Assembly: GCA_021613375.1 (NCBI GenBank) | Contig: CM038709.1 | Coordinates: 34,739,915 to 34,803,914, forward strand | DNA length: 64,000 nt | DNA from: Megaleporinus macrocephalus | Taxonomy: Eukaryota; Chordata; Actinopteri; Characiformes; Anostomidae | Reading direction: 5' to 3' | In this document: one piece after another, positions 24,734 to 41,459 of the stretch | How the letters are laid out: each line of letters starts with the position of its first letter | How positions within the stretch are numbered: the first letter of the stretch is position 1 | The notes under the pieces: model-generated | What the model saw: the letters and a program-made list of their open reading frames with translations, nothing else | Told to the model about the DNA's origin: nothing | Databases searched by the model: none | Position numbers and translations under genes: made by a program

Positions 24734-26686
24734 CAACAACAACAAGATGAACTCCTGGCAGAAGCCAGGAAACACCATGGAAAGCCCTCCAGTCCATCAC
24801 AGGGCAAATACAAAGACATTCACACCCACACCTAGAGGCAGTTTAGCATTGCATCTACACTCACTGTCCAAATTTATTAAGTCTCTTTTTCCACTTGATT
24901 TACAGTTACAGACTGCAGTCCATTGGTTTCTCTGCATGTTAGCCCCACATTTCCCCGTTCATCAATGGAACATTCTCAGTACTGCAGTGACAATCAACAC
25001 TTCAATGCACTGATGCAGTGATACACAACCCAAATAATACCTGTTAATTATAGGTTCTGGCAATTGTGTCTGATGTTTACAATTACAAAAACATCCTGTA
25101 CTACCACGGATAACCACAAAGGTAATCCCCAACTAGGAACTAATTACCATGCTTTTATGTTTAAAATGAAGCCATATTTTCAGTACAATCATTCAGTTAA
25201 TGGAGGCTACAAAAGCAGTACTCAGGGCCCCCCAGCTGGTCCACATCCCAACACACCTGTAAAATGTATTCAGTTTTCTTAATAGCTTAGTTGTTGTAAC
25301 GTGGGACAGATAAAAATTGTGGACTGTCCTGGACACCTTGGAGTGTCTGTAAAAACCCTGACTAAAATGTTAAATGTTATGTTAAATTATTTTGTTAGTT
25401 TTAGTTTTGGAAAAAAAACACACTTTTTGCAGCATTATATTAGCTCTGTAGGAATATAAAATAAAAACTTCACTGCCACAGTTATGGTAGCTATTATACA
25501 TGATGGAAATCAAGGACTTGAGTTAGGAATTAAACACCATTAAAAAGAGAAACAATGATAAAATTGCAATACATTTTAATTGTAATTTAATTTAAAACAA
25601 TTATTATGCAAATACATTAATACTTTTACCACAGGTACCTACCCTTGGTACTGGACAGAGTAGCCCAAATCAACACTGCAGAATAAGTACTAACACTTGT
25701 GTAAAACATTGACACAAGCACTTTTATATACAGCAACTGTAGTATAAGTACAAAATATACGGTTAATTAAATACTAAGTAATTAGACCCAGAGGAACTTC
25801 TTAGTAAATCAGCATCTCCAACACAGGAACTGATGTTTAAGTGGCCCAAATGAACGCCTGAATTAAAATTAAATAAAAAGTAGATACCTTAACTCTTAGC
25901 AGTATACTTGGGAAAGGGGGACTATAGAACCAATGTTGGGAACCAGTGGTGTCCAGAACATTATCAGCAAGAATGACTAAAAATGTTTACAGCCAAAAAA
26001 CAAAATCTTGTATCTGAATGAATTAAAAGATCTTATTTTTTATTTCTACTTGTATATACTTTTATATAATTAAATATGAAAAATAATAGCATTGAGAGAT
26101 GACAACAAACAGAAAAGAGCTGGTTGTTTATGACTGCAGCCACAAATGTCTAATAAATAAATTTAATTCAATATAATAATGAATAATGACTCAAATTATT
26201 TTTCTTTTGACTAAGTACATGTAAAAGCAACCTTAAGCAACTCAGACAACTGTTACCAACATTACCAAGAATATGTTTACTGATTCCCATTTTTTGACGA
26301 GAGACTTGTACCTGTAGTAGTTCCTATAAACATCTGGTTGATCTGGAAACATCTGGTAGAGGGGGAAAACAAATGCCAACAAATTATGACATTTCAGCAT
26401 TTGTTATCTCCTGCACAGGAAAATAGGCCTGTGCACTTTGCAAGGAAGCAGGGAATCAAAAACAAATTCTTTGTTTACCATAATGGTCATGTTAGGTGCC
26501 AGAAAAAACGATGTGTGACTGCCTGAAGATTGCCTTCATGATGAAGCCCAAGTAGCGTACAGACACAAATGTTAAAATGTCACAGCCATCCTTAGCATGC
26601 CTTTAAAACTCCTTAGGCATGTGATCTTAGAGGAACCAAGCTACATATGAATCCCAGCATGGTGCAAAGATAAAGACAGGTTGATG
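24201..26686. other. No recognisable gene; AAT/AAC microsatellite
   Basis: AT-rich sequence with short frames only. An (AAT)n tract at about 24700-24732 runs into (AAC)n to 24745. I searched by eye for the remaining rpe exons on the minus strand in this stretch and did not find them. Confidence 0.5.
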
Positions 26687-26818
26687 GGTCAATGATGTGT
26701 CTTACTATGGTTGTTAAGATTCTGCCTCCAAGATCTGTCTGTTCATGACCAACTGATAAGTTATGTCAGAAAAAAAATCAGCTCAATCAGTGGAGGTTTC
26801 AGCAGTGTCTGTCATGAA
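26687..26818 (+). repeat. 132-bp direct repeat, copy 1
   Basis: Identical over 132 bases to 27376-27507. The pair flanks a copy of the ~520-bp repeat described at 26832-27359. Weaker similarity (aaagataaagaca) extends about 20 bases upstream of both copies. Confidence 0.95.
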
Positions 26819-26831
26819 TTAAAAAATTTTT

Positions 26832-27359
26832 GTGTGAAGTTACTATTCTAGAGATACTTGTTTTTCTTTAGAGAGCAATTATTTTATTAGCTTTATTTAC
26901 ACGTTAACATTTCTATGTACATAAGCATTTAAGATAGATTTGTTGCGCTAATATAAAAGGAACTATTGGAGTAAATGGAATGATGTTGATTAATACTAAC
27001 ATAAGCAGTAAAAAATAAAACAGTGCAAACCTCAGTGATAGTGAATGTGTAATTGCAGCAGCAGATTACATATTGCTTAGTGTGCATTAGTAACAGCCTG
27101 TATATAATGATGAGTACTGATTGTAATTTAGCACAGTTCAGACAGCAGGAGGTCAGTACCATCTCTGCACGATGGAAAATATTTAAAGCTGTGTGTTACT
27201 GATTTTAAACGCTGAAGATTTCTGTAAAACATTGAAGATACAGAGCACTAGTGCTTTTGCCCCATTTTATTTAAAAAGGCACCATGCAGTTACAATCACT
27301 TTCAGAAACCACACACATCAAGTTATTTTAGCATACCACAATGTGTTAAAGTTTAAACA
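26832..27359 (+). repeat. ~520-bp unclassified interspersed repeat, copy A
   Basis: Starts gtgtgaagtta and ends gttaaagtttaaaca. It matches 30273-30792 in the same orientation with few substitutions and small indels (for example atttaaaaaggc is shortened in copy B). Both contain a short minus-strand frame starting MVLTSCCLNCAKLQS, but substitutions there do not show obvious coding constraint. No terminal inverted repeats, poly-A tail or tRNA-like head is evident. Confidence 0.9.
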
Positions 27360-27375
27360 AAAGATAAAGACAACA

Positions 27376-27507
27376 GGTCAATGATGTGTCTTACTATGGT
27401 TGTTAAGATTCTGCCTCCAAGATCTGTCTGTTCATGACCAACTGATAAGTTATGTCAGAAAAAAAATCAGCTCAATCAGTGGAGGTTTCAGCAGTGTCTG
27501 TCATGAA
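27376..27507 (+). repeat. 132-bp direct repeat, copy 2
   Basis: Exact second copy of the 132-bp repeat at 26687-26818. Confidence 0.95.
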
Positions 27508-28395
27508 AAAAAATCCACATAGGTACAGCAATGTCTGATATGACTTGACTCCAAACCAATATAGATTATAGAGGGTGTCTCAAAATAAGGATACCTCATT
27601 AATAAAAATATTTTGGCTATGTAGAAAAACCTTTTAGGCCAAGTCACCAACATAGCAGCGATCTTGAATGCAGCCAACTTGGATTCAACTTCAGTTTTTC
27701 AAATGGGAAGGCAGGTGTGTGACATTAAACTGGTAGAAAAATGTGTGCTTCATGTCAACATACCTTTGTCTGTTCTCATGTTAAAACAGTGATTTTTCTG
27801 CTGTACAGGGGATGTATGGTGTTAACCCAAGCAGAAAGTGTAGATTGTCCTCATTTCAGGTACACGATATACTTGTGTCATTGTAGAACACAGCCACAGC
27901 TGCCAAAATCTTTGCCATATTCTGAGAAAAAGGTTTTGTATTGGTTCAATATGGCTACCTAAATGGTTAACACACTTCCACTGACAGTCTAGTCCAGTGC
28001 AAAGACAAAAAAAAAACTTCAGACACAGAATATATCTTGACCAACATGTTAAGATAAAAGTAAAATATGAACACTATTTTTACTTTTATACAAATGCCAT
28101 TTAATATAAATGAATAATTTCAGTATGAACAGATTCAGTAGCTGCGAAAGGTATATTGTGGGTAACTCCAAAAATGGGTGCAAAACTATTGCAGGGAGCA
28201 CAGAAAGGCAAATAAATAAGGCAAGCACTGCAAATGTAAGATGGGCAAGTGGGTTCACAGCTATATGTACAGCAGAGGATGAGTCTTCAAACCAACTTAA
28301 AGTACAACTTCCAAAGACAAGACAATGACAAATGACGTATATTGCCCTCAGCTTCACCAGTACAACAGTGGGTGAAGAGATGGGACCACAGTGTG
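27508..28395. other. No recognisable gene
   Basis: AT-rich sequence without motif-bearing frames. Presumed rpe intron or flank. Confidence 0.45.

Positions 28396-28459
<64 letters not shown>
28396..28459. repeat. (TG)n microsatellite
   Basis: An uninterrupted tg dinucleotide run of about 32 units. Histidine/threonine- or cysteine/valine-rich open frames across it are artefacts of the repeat. Confidence 0.97.
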
Positions 28460-28463
<4 letters not shown>

Positions 28464-29511
28464 ATATTAAAAAAAAACAAAAAAACACTAGTTTCTGACA
28501 GTTTGAAATTGAACAAGTTAAGATATCACTTCGAGACAAGCAGACCTTCGAGACCCAGAGCACAAGACAGTTTTCCTTGGAAAGAAACTCCAACAATCGT
28601 GCACCAAAAAGTTGCTTTACTAAAGCTGCATCTGTGCTACAGAGCTGCTCAGTGTAAAAAGCCACAGATTACAGCCAAATAAATCTTAGTTAACATATTG
28701 GCAATTCTTTTCTCTTATTAACAGTAGGTCATAGTGGAAATCTCCAACATCTAAGGTCTGTTTGTTAAACAGCTGGAATGTATTTTTAAGGGGTTAAAAA
28801 GTAATGTTTTAGCAATACTAGTTTGTAAGACAAGCTTAATGCTGGTTGACAAAAAAAAACAATGTTACTTTTTAATTAATAATGCCTCTTTAAATCTAAT
28901 GGTGTCTAACTAAGACTTTGAAATGTAAAAAAAAAGTTGCTGCTTTATGGTAAGAGGTGTGGTCATTGTGAAATGTGTAAAAGCTTGGACCCGTTTTTTC
29001 TATTTGTCTAGCACAGGAGTTTAAAAACAGTTTCAACTATTATCAATAAAGCAACAGCCAGCTAGCTAAAGGCAATTCCTCAATATTATCACAAGGTACA
29101 TTTATAATATGTTAAAGGACATAGAGGAGCAGCCAAAAGACACAAGAAAGTTTCTACTTTGTACAAGAAAGATTCTAGTTTGCCCTGGTGATGGATGAAG
29201 TGACTGACAGTAAGAAGGACTGTCTACTAATAACATATAGATTAATGCTGATGATTTGAGAAATGGTCTGCTTTTCTACCAGAGAACACTAAACAAAATT
29301 GTAAAATTGAAATCAAAAAGCTAATAAAATGGAATATTTTGAGTAGTTTACCCTTATATTTGGAATGGTGATATTTACAGCTGTTACTCTTAATTTGAGC
29401 TAAACATTTGCTATCTAAATAAAAACTATAAAATAAACTAAACAATGTTTTTATGTATATAAATTATTTGATAAGTTGTATTTCCTCGCCTATGCACTGT
29501 TTTGTACAAAC
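28460..29511. other. Presumed rpe intron sequence, nothing recognised
   Basis: No gene or mobile-element motif seen. It lies directly downstream (minus strand) of the rpe exon 3 donor site. Confidence 0.45.
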
Positions 29512-29651
29512 CTTCATTCCACTCTCTCTTATTTCCTTGATGAGGTTTCCAGGATTAGTGGTGGCCTCCAGATGGAAGGTGTACTGGTTGGCTCCTGCTG
29601 CCGCCATGGGCTTTACCCACTGCTCAGGTCTAGACACCATCATGTGCATGT
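29512..29651 (-). CDS. rpe: rpe exon 3 (ribulose-phosphate 3-epimerase)
   Basis: A 140-base exon. On the minus strand an acceptor (tttttttcag) precedes acatgcacatgatgg, and a donor gtttgt follows the final aag. It encodes residues 69-114 of the epimerase (MHMMVSRPEQWVKPM; GANQYTFHLEATTNPGNLIK; IRESGMK). His70 in MHMM is one of the four metal ligands known in the human enzyme. The phase is consistent: exon 2 ends with G and this exon opens with AC, together completing Asp68. The next exon, expected to begin with VGLAIKPGT-like sequence, was not found in the window. Confidence 0.93.
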
Positions 29652-30272
29652 CTGAAAAAAATTAATATGGTTATACTCCAGCTGAATAACTACCATGCCA
29701 ATTCCTTATTTTCGCAGAAAACGTTTCATTTGTTTAATGCAGCTTTTAGATTTTTTTTACTGCTAGCAAATGTTTCCTCTTCTGTAGAATTAACCAAGCT
29801 AGCTTAAAAGACACTGCTAAAGCCAGATTTTTTTTTCAGGATTTTGGTGATTTTCATTTTTCTATATCATTTGAACACTAGGTCTGGGCAATGTTGAGAA
29901 TTTGTTACTGGGAAAAAAAGATATCAGAATAATTGCCTTTTCGGGGTGTGAGGGGGCATAATTGGGTTTCTGAAAATGTAGTGTTTTGTAAATGGTTGTG
30001 ATGTGACAAAGCTTGCCACCGTAGCTGGGTTTCATTACACCTTCACTTTCTGTAGCTTATCCATACTCTTGATTTCAGGACATTTTAAATGTGTAATAAT
30101 AATATGTGTCTGTCATTGCCAATATTCAAATACATGGCTCTATCTTTCAGGCCTAGTGACATGACAGCTGCTGTTTATACCCTGTTAAAGTTTCATGAAG
30201 ACTGAACCAATAAAAATGCTCCAAAATCACATAGAATAAAACCTCATTAAATTAACTTGCATTGAAAGGAAG

Positions 30273-30792
30273 TGTGTGAAGTTAGTATTCTAGAGATACT
30301 TGTTTTTCTTTAGAGAGCAATTATTTTATTAGCTTTATTTACACATGTTCATTCTATGTACATAAGCATTTAAGATAGATTTGTTGCGCTAATATAAAAG
30401 GAACTATTGGAGTAAATGGAATGATGTTGATTAATACTAACATAAGCAGTAAAAAATGAAACAGTGAAAACCTCAGTGATAGTGAATGTGTAATTGCAGC
30501 AGCAGATTACATATTGCTTAGTGTGCATTAGTAACAGCCTGTATATAGTGATGAGTAGTGACTGTAATTTAGCACAGTTCAGACAGCAGGAGGTCAGTAC
30601 CATCTCTGCACAATGGAAAATATTTAAAGCTGTGTGTTACTGATTTTAAACGCTGAAGATTTCTGTAAAACATTGAAGATACAGAGCACTAGTGCTTTTG
30701 CCCCATTTTAGGCACCATGCAGTTACAATCACTTTCAGAAACCACACACATCAAGTTATTTTAGCATACCACAATGTGTTAAAGTTTAAACA
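30273..30792 (+). repeat. ~520-bp unclassified interspersed repeat, copy B
   Basis: Second copy of the repeat at 26832-27359, same orientation, not flanked by the 132-bp repeat. It lies in rpe intron 2 and abuts the 3' end of a LINE fragment. Confidence 0.9.
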
Positions 30793-31545
30793 CGCAGAAC
30801 CAAACCTACAACTGGCAGTCAAGTCAAGAGGCTTTTGTTATTCCATCTATGTACTATGCACAAGTGAAATTATTTTCCTCCTGGAACATGGTGCAACATG
30901 GAGCAAAGAGTACAAAGTGCAAAGTGCAGACATAAGTGTGCAACAAAAAACTATAAACAATAAATATGATAAATTATACAGACATTAAGACACAGTAAAC
31001 AGCCCGGATTGTGCAGCACCGCCATAGCAGTCATTTCTGAACATGAGGTCGTAGAATAAAGTGCAGAAATATGTAACAAGCTGTTACTGAGGTAGTACTT
31101 GGTAGAGGTAAACACTGTGTCAGCAGCTATCTTCCAGATGCAGGCAGAGCATCAAAAGAGGTGTGTGAGTGCAGAGTATGTGTGTTAGGGGTATTCAAAT
31201 TAGTCCCTATGAGTTTAAAAACCTGATCGCTTGAGGAACAAAACTGTTGCAGAGCCTGGAAGTGATGGCACGGCTGCACCAGTACCTTCTGCCGGATAGC
31301 GACAACGAAAAGTCTGTGTGAGGGGTGGATGGGGTCATCCGCAAAGCTGGTGGCTTTGCAGATGCAGCATGTGGTGTAGATGTCCATGATGGAGGGGAGA
31401 GAGATGATTGTATTAAATGCTTTTAACATCATTCTGACATAGGTGTCTCTATTGTCCAGGTGGGTGACAGCAAGGTGGAGTGTGTAGGAGATGGCATCGC
31501 CTGTTAAGCGGTTAGGGCAATATGCAAATTGCAGTGGCACCAGTA
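30793..31545 (-). mobile_element. Rex/CR1-like LINE fragment
   Basis: A minus-strand frame (31540-31127) reads RT sequence [20 protein letters not shown], then [13 protein letters not shown] and KAFNTII, then [14 protein letters not shown] after an internal loss, and ends with C-terminal sequence. The 3' side (30800-31126) has the non-coding tail type of this LINE group (caagaggcttttgttattcc region). The RT is collapsed by internal deletions: AFNTI is followed within ~30 codons by FADD. Confidence 0.7.
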
Positions 31546-33059
31546 AAGGAGGGAGCTTTTAAAGTTAAGATGGCATTATCTTCCTGTCCAGTTCACAAGA
31601 ACAAGAATTCTGCAGTAAACTGAAACATCTAACGTGCTACATAAATATACATTTTCGCCCACCATACTCCTAATAAATCTGGATGCAAGTGAATTATATA
31701 CAAACAGTATTCAGTCCATGATACATTGTCTGAGTCAATAACGGGACTTGGTAATCTTGTTCAAACTTCAGAATAAAAGTCAATGCAACAATGACAAGAC
31801 TCAACGGTCTCAGGTGAATCCATGGTCCTTCAGTCCATCCAGTTTCCAGTGCAGACAATGCCGAGTAACATGTGGTAATGCAAGTTTAAATGTTCACTGC
31901 CATATTAGCCAATGATGATTATCATTATGTCTTGAGTGGAAAGTGTACTACACTTCCCATGGGGCTTAGCGGGGGTTTGCGCGGAGGCATGTGCACGGAG
32001 GGGGAAGTTGTGTGAGAAAAATAAAGAGCAGCGTTGTAAGAAGCCACATGAGTGTCTGTGTGCTGCGTAATGTTAATGGTACAGAAAGTAATGACAATAA
32101 TGAGCGCTGATGGCTGAAATATAAACAGTGTTTGATATTAACTCACCCATAGTAACAGAAAATGGACACTGGACAGCTTTTGCTCTTTCAGGTTTCACAA
32201 AACGTCAAAGCCCTTTAATACAAGTTAGTAATGTATAAAAAAATGTATTTCTTAAACTTATTTCAATGTAAGAAGCGCTCTAGATTAAAACATTTACTGG
32301 TTGATCAAAAAAAAATGTCAACATGTGGTGTGTTGCTTAAACCCATTATTGTTTCCCTACTTTAATGTTTCTCTTCAAGGCTGCTTATGCCATGCTGCAC
32401 TGGGCCCCTATCACCTGTCCTGAGGGAAATGTTGCAGCTTTTCAGGACTGACCATACTTCGCTAGTCCAATGTTAACTACTTCAGTTCACAACAGTGAGA
32501 TTATAAACGCCTCTTGCCTTGTGGCACGTACCAACACAAACTAAAGACAGTGTTAACACCAACTTTATGCACAAACTCAGTAAGCATCTGTATGGTTCAG
32601 CAACTTTTTGTGCAATTTTGTACACAAACATACAAAGTATAAGATTTAACTGTCTCTTACTGTAAAATTACATCCCAAATGTGAGGCCTACACCCTATAG
32701 AATGTGGGGTTTAAGAAAATTGTGTGCTGCTGGCATCGGATAAAGCCATTTTTAGTTGATATATCGTCCCAGAGAATGAGTTTGGTTCCTTCTTGGCTTT
32801 TTATTTTCAATATTTTGGTATACAGGTAATATTTAAAGGGAGCTACTTTTTTTTTGGTTTCTCTCTGCAGCATTTTATTGTTATAGGTGCTGCGATTAAA
32901 GTTTTTTAAATCTTTTGCATTATAGAAAAAGCACGTATTTCTTTAACAGACAAGATATTTTGTCATATTTTACAAATGTTTGTGAAACATTGCTTGTGTT
33001 GTGTAAACTGCGAAACTGGACAGGTTATTTTTTCTTAATGTAATGTTTTAGTAGGGGTT
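31546..33059. other. Unassigned intron sequence with an LTR-like patch
   Basis: At about 31930-32090 a more GC-rich patch (gggcttagcgggggtttgcg, then gagaaaaataaagagcagcg and tgtctgtgtgctgcg) has the look of an LTR U3/R region with an AATAAA signal, possibly a solo LTR. I found no clear target duplication. The rest shows nothing recognisable. Confidence 0.3.
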
Positions 33060-34480
<1,421 letters not shown>

Positions 34481-34825
34481 TGGGTTGTGTTCGCATACAT
34501 TCCTGTCTCCCCACTTTTCTTTAACTTAAGTTAAACTCAAGTTACAAAACCCAATAAAAAGAAAGAAACTAGAAAGCAGTATGGAAATTGATTGTTTTTA
34601 AAATTAACTCAATGTCCAATGCAACCACAACACTTAGTGTCCCAAAAGAGATGAATCCTACGGGCCAGACTGGAAATTCAATAATGCATTTACTGCTGCT
34701 TTTGCTGTTTTTCAGCACATGACGCAAATCATTATTTCACTTGCAAATCATTATTTCACTTGGTGAAATTCTGATGCAAAATGTTATACCCCTATCAGAA
34801 TACATAAGTTTAATCTGAGACTTAC

Positions 34826-34905
34826 CAAAGAAAGCAACTGGCCCCACTGCATTCCGTAGACATTCTACCATGGGATGGCCAAATGTGATGTTTGGAACAA
34901 AATGC
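34826..34905 (-). CDS. rpe: rpe exon 2 (ribulose-phosphate 3-epimerase)
   Basis: An 80-base exon not visible as a long frame. On the minus strand the acceptor tttgtctgaag precedes gcattttgttcc, and the donor gtaagt follows ttctttg. It encodes [18 protein letters not shown] and the following AVGPVAFF, matching residues 42-67 of the epimerase. The exon ends share phase exactly with exon 1 (GG plus G gives Gly41) and exon 3 (G plus AC gives Asp68). [10 protein letters not shown] is a near-invariant family motif. Confidence 0.93.
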
Positions 34906-37111
<2,206 letters not shown>

Positions 37112-37499
37112 AAATATGTATATATGATGTATTAATAATACTTTTGGAAAAAGAGACCGGCACTTGAGTATTTTGATAATGTCCAATCTGGCCTAGAGGA
37201 TTGCTTATTTGACGTGGATGTCGTGTTCCTTTTATGTATATAACGCCTTTAATGTTCTTTATCCGGGCTGACGCACAACTGTTTTAATCTGTTCAATCTG
37301 TTTACAAAACAATAAGAAACTCGGCCTCTGTTGTAATTTAAAGTCAAAGTTATTTATACTGATAAAGCAGATACAGACTACCATTATAGGGATTCTTGGC
37401 AGTTCTTCTTAGGCCTTTAAATTATTTATATCGATACTGGAATTATATCGTATTGACCAAAATTAAGGAATATATCGCAATATAAATTTTGGCCATATC

Positions 37500-38045
37500 A
37501 TTCAGCACTAAATTACACCGGTTTTGTTAAAAATAGACATGGATTCGATAATGTTCAAAGATTGCTCCATACCATTGAGACAACATTGATTATGTCAATG
37601 GACACAGAGAAGTCGTTTGATAGGTTTACCTCTCCATATTTCTGAAAATCCAGATGCCATGATGTTTTACATATTTGGCATTTACATTCACAGCCAAATG
37701 ATCTTTTTAGTGTAACAATAAGAAATTTCTAGACCAACATATTCTCAGTTTTGGAAGCACCTGCCAATGTCATAAATGTTTGTCCTATTAACATAATACA
37801 CTTCATAGGCCCTCCCTAAATGTATTTACCTTGCTCAAAATGTACCTTTATTAATACCTAAAATGTATTTTAAGAAGATGGATAAAGCAATCACTATTTT
37901 TTGTACGGTGGAAAGAACCCTAGGAACAAAAGCCATACTTCAAGGGGGGTTTGCGTTTGCACAATTTTTGGGCCTATTATTTAGCTGCACAATTTAGATC
38001 CGTATGGCTATGGCTTCACTCGGGGACCATTGTTGTAGATGGCTT
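37500..38045 (+). mobile_element. L1-like LINE relic (RT and C-terminal pieces)
   Basis: The plus frames show an RT piece (TGFVKNRHGFDNVQRLLHTI, then MSMDTEKSFDR at 37590-37623) and, after a gap, a post-RT piece (MYFKKMDKAITIFCTVERTL at 37866-37924; KAILQGGFAFAQFLGL). The region between AEKAFD and YADD is partly lost. It is probably the continuation of the relic at 33060-34480, or a second copy. Confidence 0.6.
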
Positions 38046-38071
38046 TACATAGAAAAATGAGATTTAACATA

Positions 38072-38991
38072 CAGTGCATCCAGAAAGTATTCATAGCACT
38101 TAAATTTTCCCACATTTCTTATGTTATAGCCTTTCCCAAAATGAATTAAACTAATTTTTTCCATCAAAATTCGACTCACAATACCCCATAATGACAAAGG
38201 CAAAAAAGTTTGAATTTTTTGCACATTTATTTTAAAACCATTTTGTTTTAAAAAAGTTTCGACAACTTGTTTGGACCCTAACTGTGCTAAATCCAGTTGA
38301 TTAGACATGAGTTGATAGAAAACCTATATAAGGTCCCATAGCTTACAGTACATATCACAGCACAAACCAAGCCAAGAAGTTTAAGGACTTGTCTGTAGAC
38401 CTCCGAGACAGAATTGTATCGATTGCATGCAGCAATGTACACATCCTTAAAGAAAACCTACTCCAGAGGGCTCTGGACCTCAGACTGGGGCGAAGGTTCA
38501 TCTTCCAACGACCCTACGCACAAAGCCAAGACAACAAAGGAGTGGCTTTGGGACAACTTTGTTAATGTTCATGAGGGGCCCAGCCAGAGCTCAGACTTGA
38601 ATTCGACTGAACATCTCTGGAAAGATCTTAAATTGGCTGTGCACCGACGCTCCCTATCCAACCTAATGGAGCTTGAGAAGTTCTGCAGAGACTAATGGGA
38701 GAAACTGCCCAAAAAATTGCCCAAGCTTGTGGCTTTATACTCAGAAAGACATGAGGATGTAATGCTGCCAGAATGTGCTTCAACAAAGTATTGAGCAAAG
38801 ACTGTAAATACTTACGTACATGTGATTTTTTTTTTTTTTTAATAAATTAGCAAAAATTAAAAAAAACTTTTTTCATTTTGCCATTATGTGGTATTGTGTG
38901 TAAAACTTTGAAGGAAAAAATTAATTTAATCCATAAGGCTGGAACATAAAATGTGGAACAAATGAAGTGCTGTGAATACTTTCTGGATGTA
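38072..38991 (+). mobile_element. Tc1/mariner-type DNA transposon, internally deleted
   Basis: The left end cagtgcatccagaaagtatt follows a TA (38070-38071). An inverted, diverged copy ends near 38991 (aatactttctggatg). These long inverted repeats, with cacaataccccataatgaca on the left and acacacaataccacataatgg inverted on the right, are those of a common fish Tc1-like family. The interior holds a transposase with much of its N-terminal and middle portion missing. At 0.9 kb it is shorter than the ~1.6 kb of intact elements. Confidence 0.88.
38414..38695 (+). pseudogene. Tc1 transposase, C-terminal DDE part
   Basis: The frame contains NDPTHKAKTTKEWLWDNF and VHEGPSQSSDLNSTEHLWKD, the second Asp region and the terminal Glu region of the DDE catalytic triad (normally N-D-P-K-H and L-N-P-x-E). 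The upstream HTH domains and first Asp are absent apart from a short start-like motif at 38380-38430. The flanking frame continues to the inverted repeat. Not functional. Confidence 0.82.
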
Positions 38992-40016
<1,025 letters not shown>

Positions 40017-40083
40017 CTCTCCTGCAACCAAAACATTGTGCGAGTACTAAGCAGAATTGTTGTAAGTACAAATAATGCTAATT

Positions 40084-40089
<6 letters not shown>

Positions 40090-40128
<39 letters not shown>

Positions 40129-40182
40129 CGAAAAGAGGATGATGGCACCGTTGAGTATGTAATAATAAAAAAAGAATATGAG

Positions 40183-40213
<31 letters not shown>

Positions 40214-40220
40214 ATTGTAT
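40090..40220. repeat. (TA)n and T-rich low-complexity tract
   Basis: Two ta runs (about 40096-40126 and 40181-40198) separated by a short unique segment and followed by a ~17-base T run. Confidence 0.9.
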
Positions 40221-40571
40221 TTGTTAGAACATGCTCAACGTGCCATAATCCTCATTACGCTCATCTTGAGTATACGAATAGGTCAAACACTGCCACCTAC
40301 TGGCAAAACTTTGCTATTGCGACGTATTAAGGTGGACTGGAATATCTGACTAAGAAGCTAGTTTCAGCCTTATTGTTTCTGCTGGGTAAATGCGCGTACC
40401 CGAAGACCTAGTAGGGCAAAGGGAACGTGAATTTAAGTAGAAACAGAATCGGATACTACGACAGGCTTAGGTTCATTTACTTGTAGCAGTTCGTTGTTCA
40501 CGTGAGCAAATCTTAGACTGCTAACCGAGGTGGATGTAACGTCAAGAAAAAAAAAAAAGTTTATCACTTAC

Positions 40572-40693
40572 CCATCCATTACATCAAGGTGCAGATAGTC
40601 GGCACCACACTCTATCATTCGTTTACATTCTGCTCCGAGTTGTGAAAGGTCACTGCTCAAAATAGAGGGCCCGATCTTTGCCGAATAAGCCAT
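40572..40693 (-). CDS. rpe: rpe exon 1, start of ribulose-phosphate 3-epimerase
   Basis: The enzyme interconverts ribulose 5-phosphate and xylulose 5-phosphate in the cytosolic pentose phosphate pathway. ATG at 40693-40691 opens [20 protein letters not shown], and the exon closes with [11 protein letters not shown] plus two bases of Gly41 before the donor gtaagt. His35 and Asp37 in LHLD are metal ligands and Asp37 is a catalytic acid/base in the human enzyme. The 122-base length (40 codons + 2) matches the human N-terminus residue for residue in spacing. Exons 2 and 3 follow at 34826 and 29512. An upstream in-frame extension exists but the conserved start is the ATG given. The protein's remaining ~114 residues were not found and should lie at lower coordinates or outside the window. 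Confidence 0.95.
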
Positions 40694-41459
40694 GCTCACT
40701 CTGTAGCGAGTTAACTGTGTTCCGCTGCGGCTGCTCTTGCAGCTTCTTCTACTTCTACTTCGTCTTTTGACAAAACGGTGGTTGGCATTACCGCCACCTA
40801 TGGTTGTGGTCAGCACACGACTACCCTGCAACCCCGTTTCCCAAAAAAACGACACAAACACACACACACACTTTACTTTCAATGCAAGTTACAATTTGCT
40901 TCAATGCGCTGAACAAAAAAGCAGGTGAGCATTGTGGCTGCTCTTCTTAAGCGACTCGAGTAGTTTAATAATAGTTTAATGACATCACTGCATTCATATA
41001 ATACTCTTCCAATAATCCAGACTAAAGTCATTTATCTAACATGTCATTGATATTATTAATACAGGTTGCCACAGGCCTAATACATAAACATTCTAATTCT
41101 AAAATCTTAGATTTTCAAAATATCTCCAGATATGAAAACAGAATTATAAAACATCCTAACAATGGTTTTAACCATTTTTATAGTATGCAGTGACAGGCAG
41201 CAGTGTTCAATACAACTAGCAAAATTACATTACATTTATTCACATGCCAAATAAAACATTACAGTCATGGAGATAGAATAATGACTGGCTTTAGGAACTG
41301 TGTTCCTTAGACTGTTGCTAAATGAAACATACGAGGAGTACAGGAACAAGCTAGAAATGTACTTTATTATACAGCTGTGCAGAACAAACCCCCTTCTTTT
41401 CTGTTGCAACACACAACACAATCAAAGTTACTGTAATTGATTTGTATAGCCTATAGCAA
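40694..41459. other. rpe: Presumed rpe 5' UTR and promoter region
   Basis: Directly upstream (minus strand) of the rpe start. 40694-40830 is relatively GC-rich with several CpG sites, compatible with a housekeeping promoter. I cannot point to a specific TATA box or initiator. The rest is AT-rich and unassigned. Confidence 0.4.

Noticed and set aside
28354..28682. Open frames of His-Thr and Cys-Val repeats on both strands
   Set aside because: They are translations of the (TG)n microsatellite; the flanks lack conserved sequence.
30370..30603. Minus-strand 77-codon frame present in both copies of the 520-bp repeat
   Set aside because: Conservation reflects whole-repeat similarity; substitutions are not concentrated at third positions and there is no known motif.
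31930..32090. Solo LTR in an rpe intron
   Set aside because: AATAAA and GC-rich sequence are suggestive, but no terminal TG-CA pair or target duplication could be fixed, so it is noted only inside a low-confidence entry.
40694..40882. N-terminal extension of Rpe (the frame stays open upstream of the chosen ATG)
   Set aside because: The extension is Ser/Arg-rich without similarity, whereas the ATG at 40693 aligns exactly with the conserved enzyme start.
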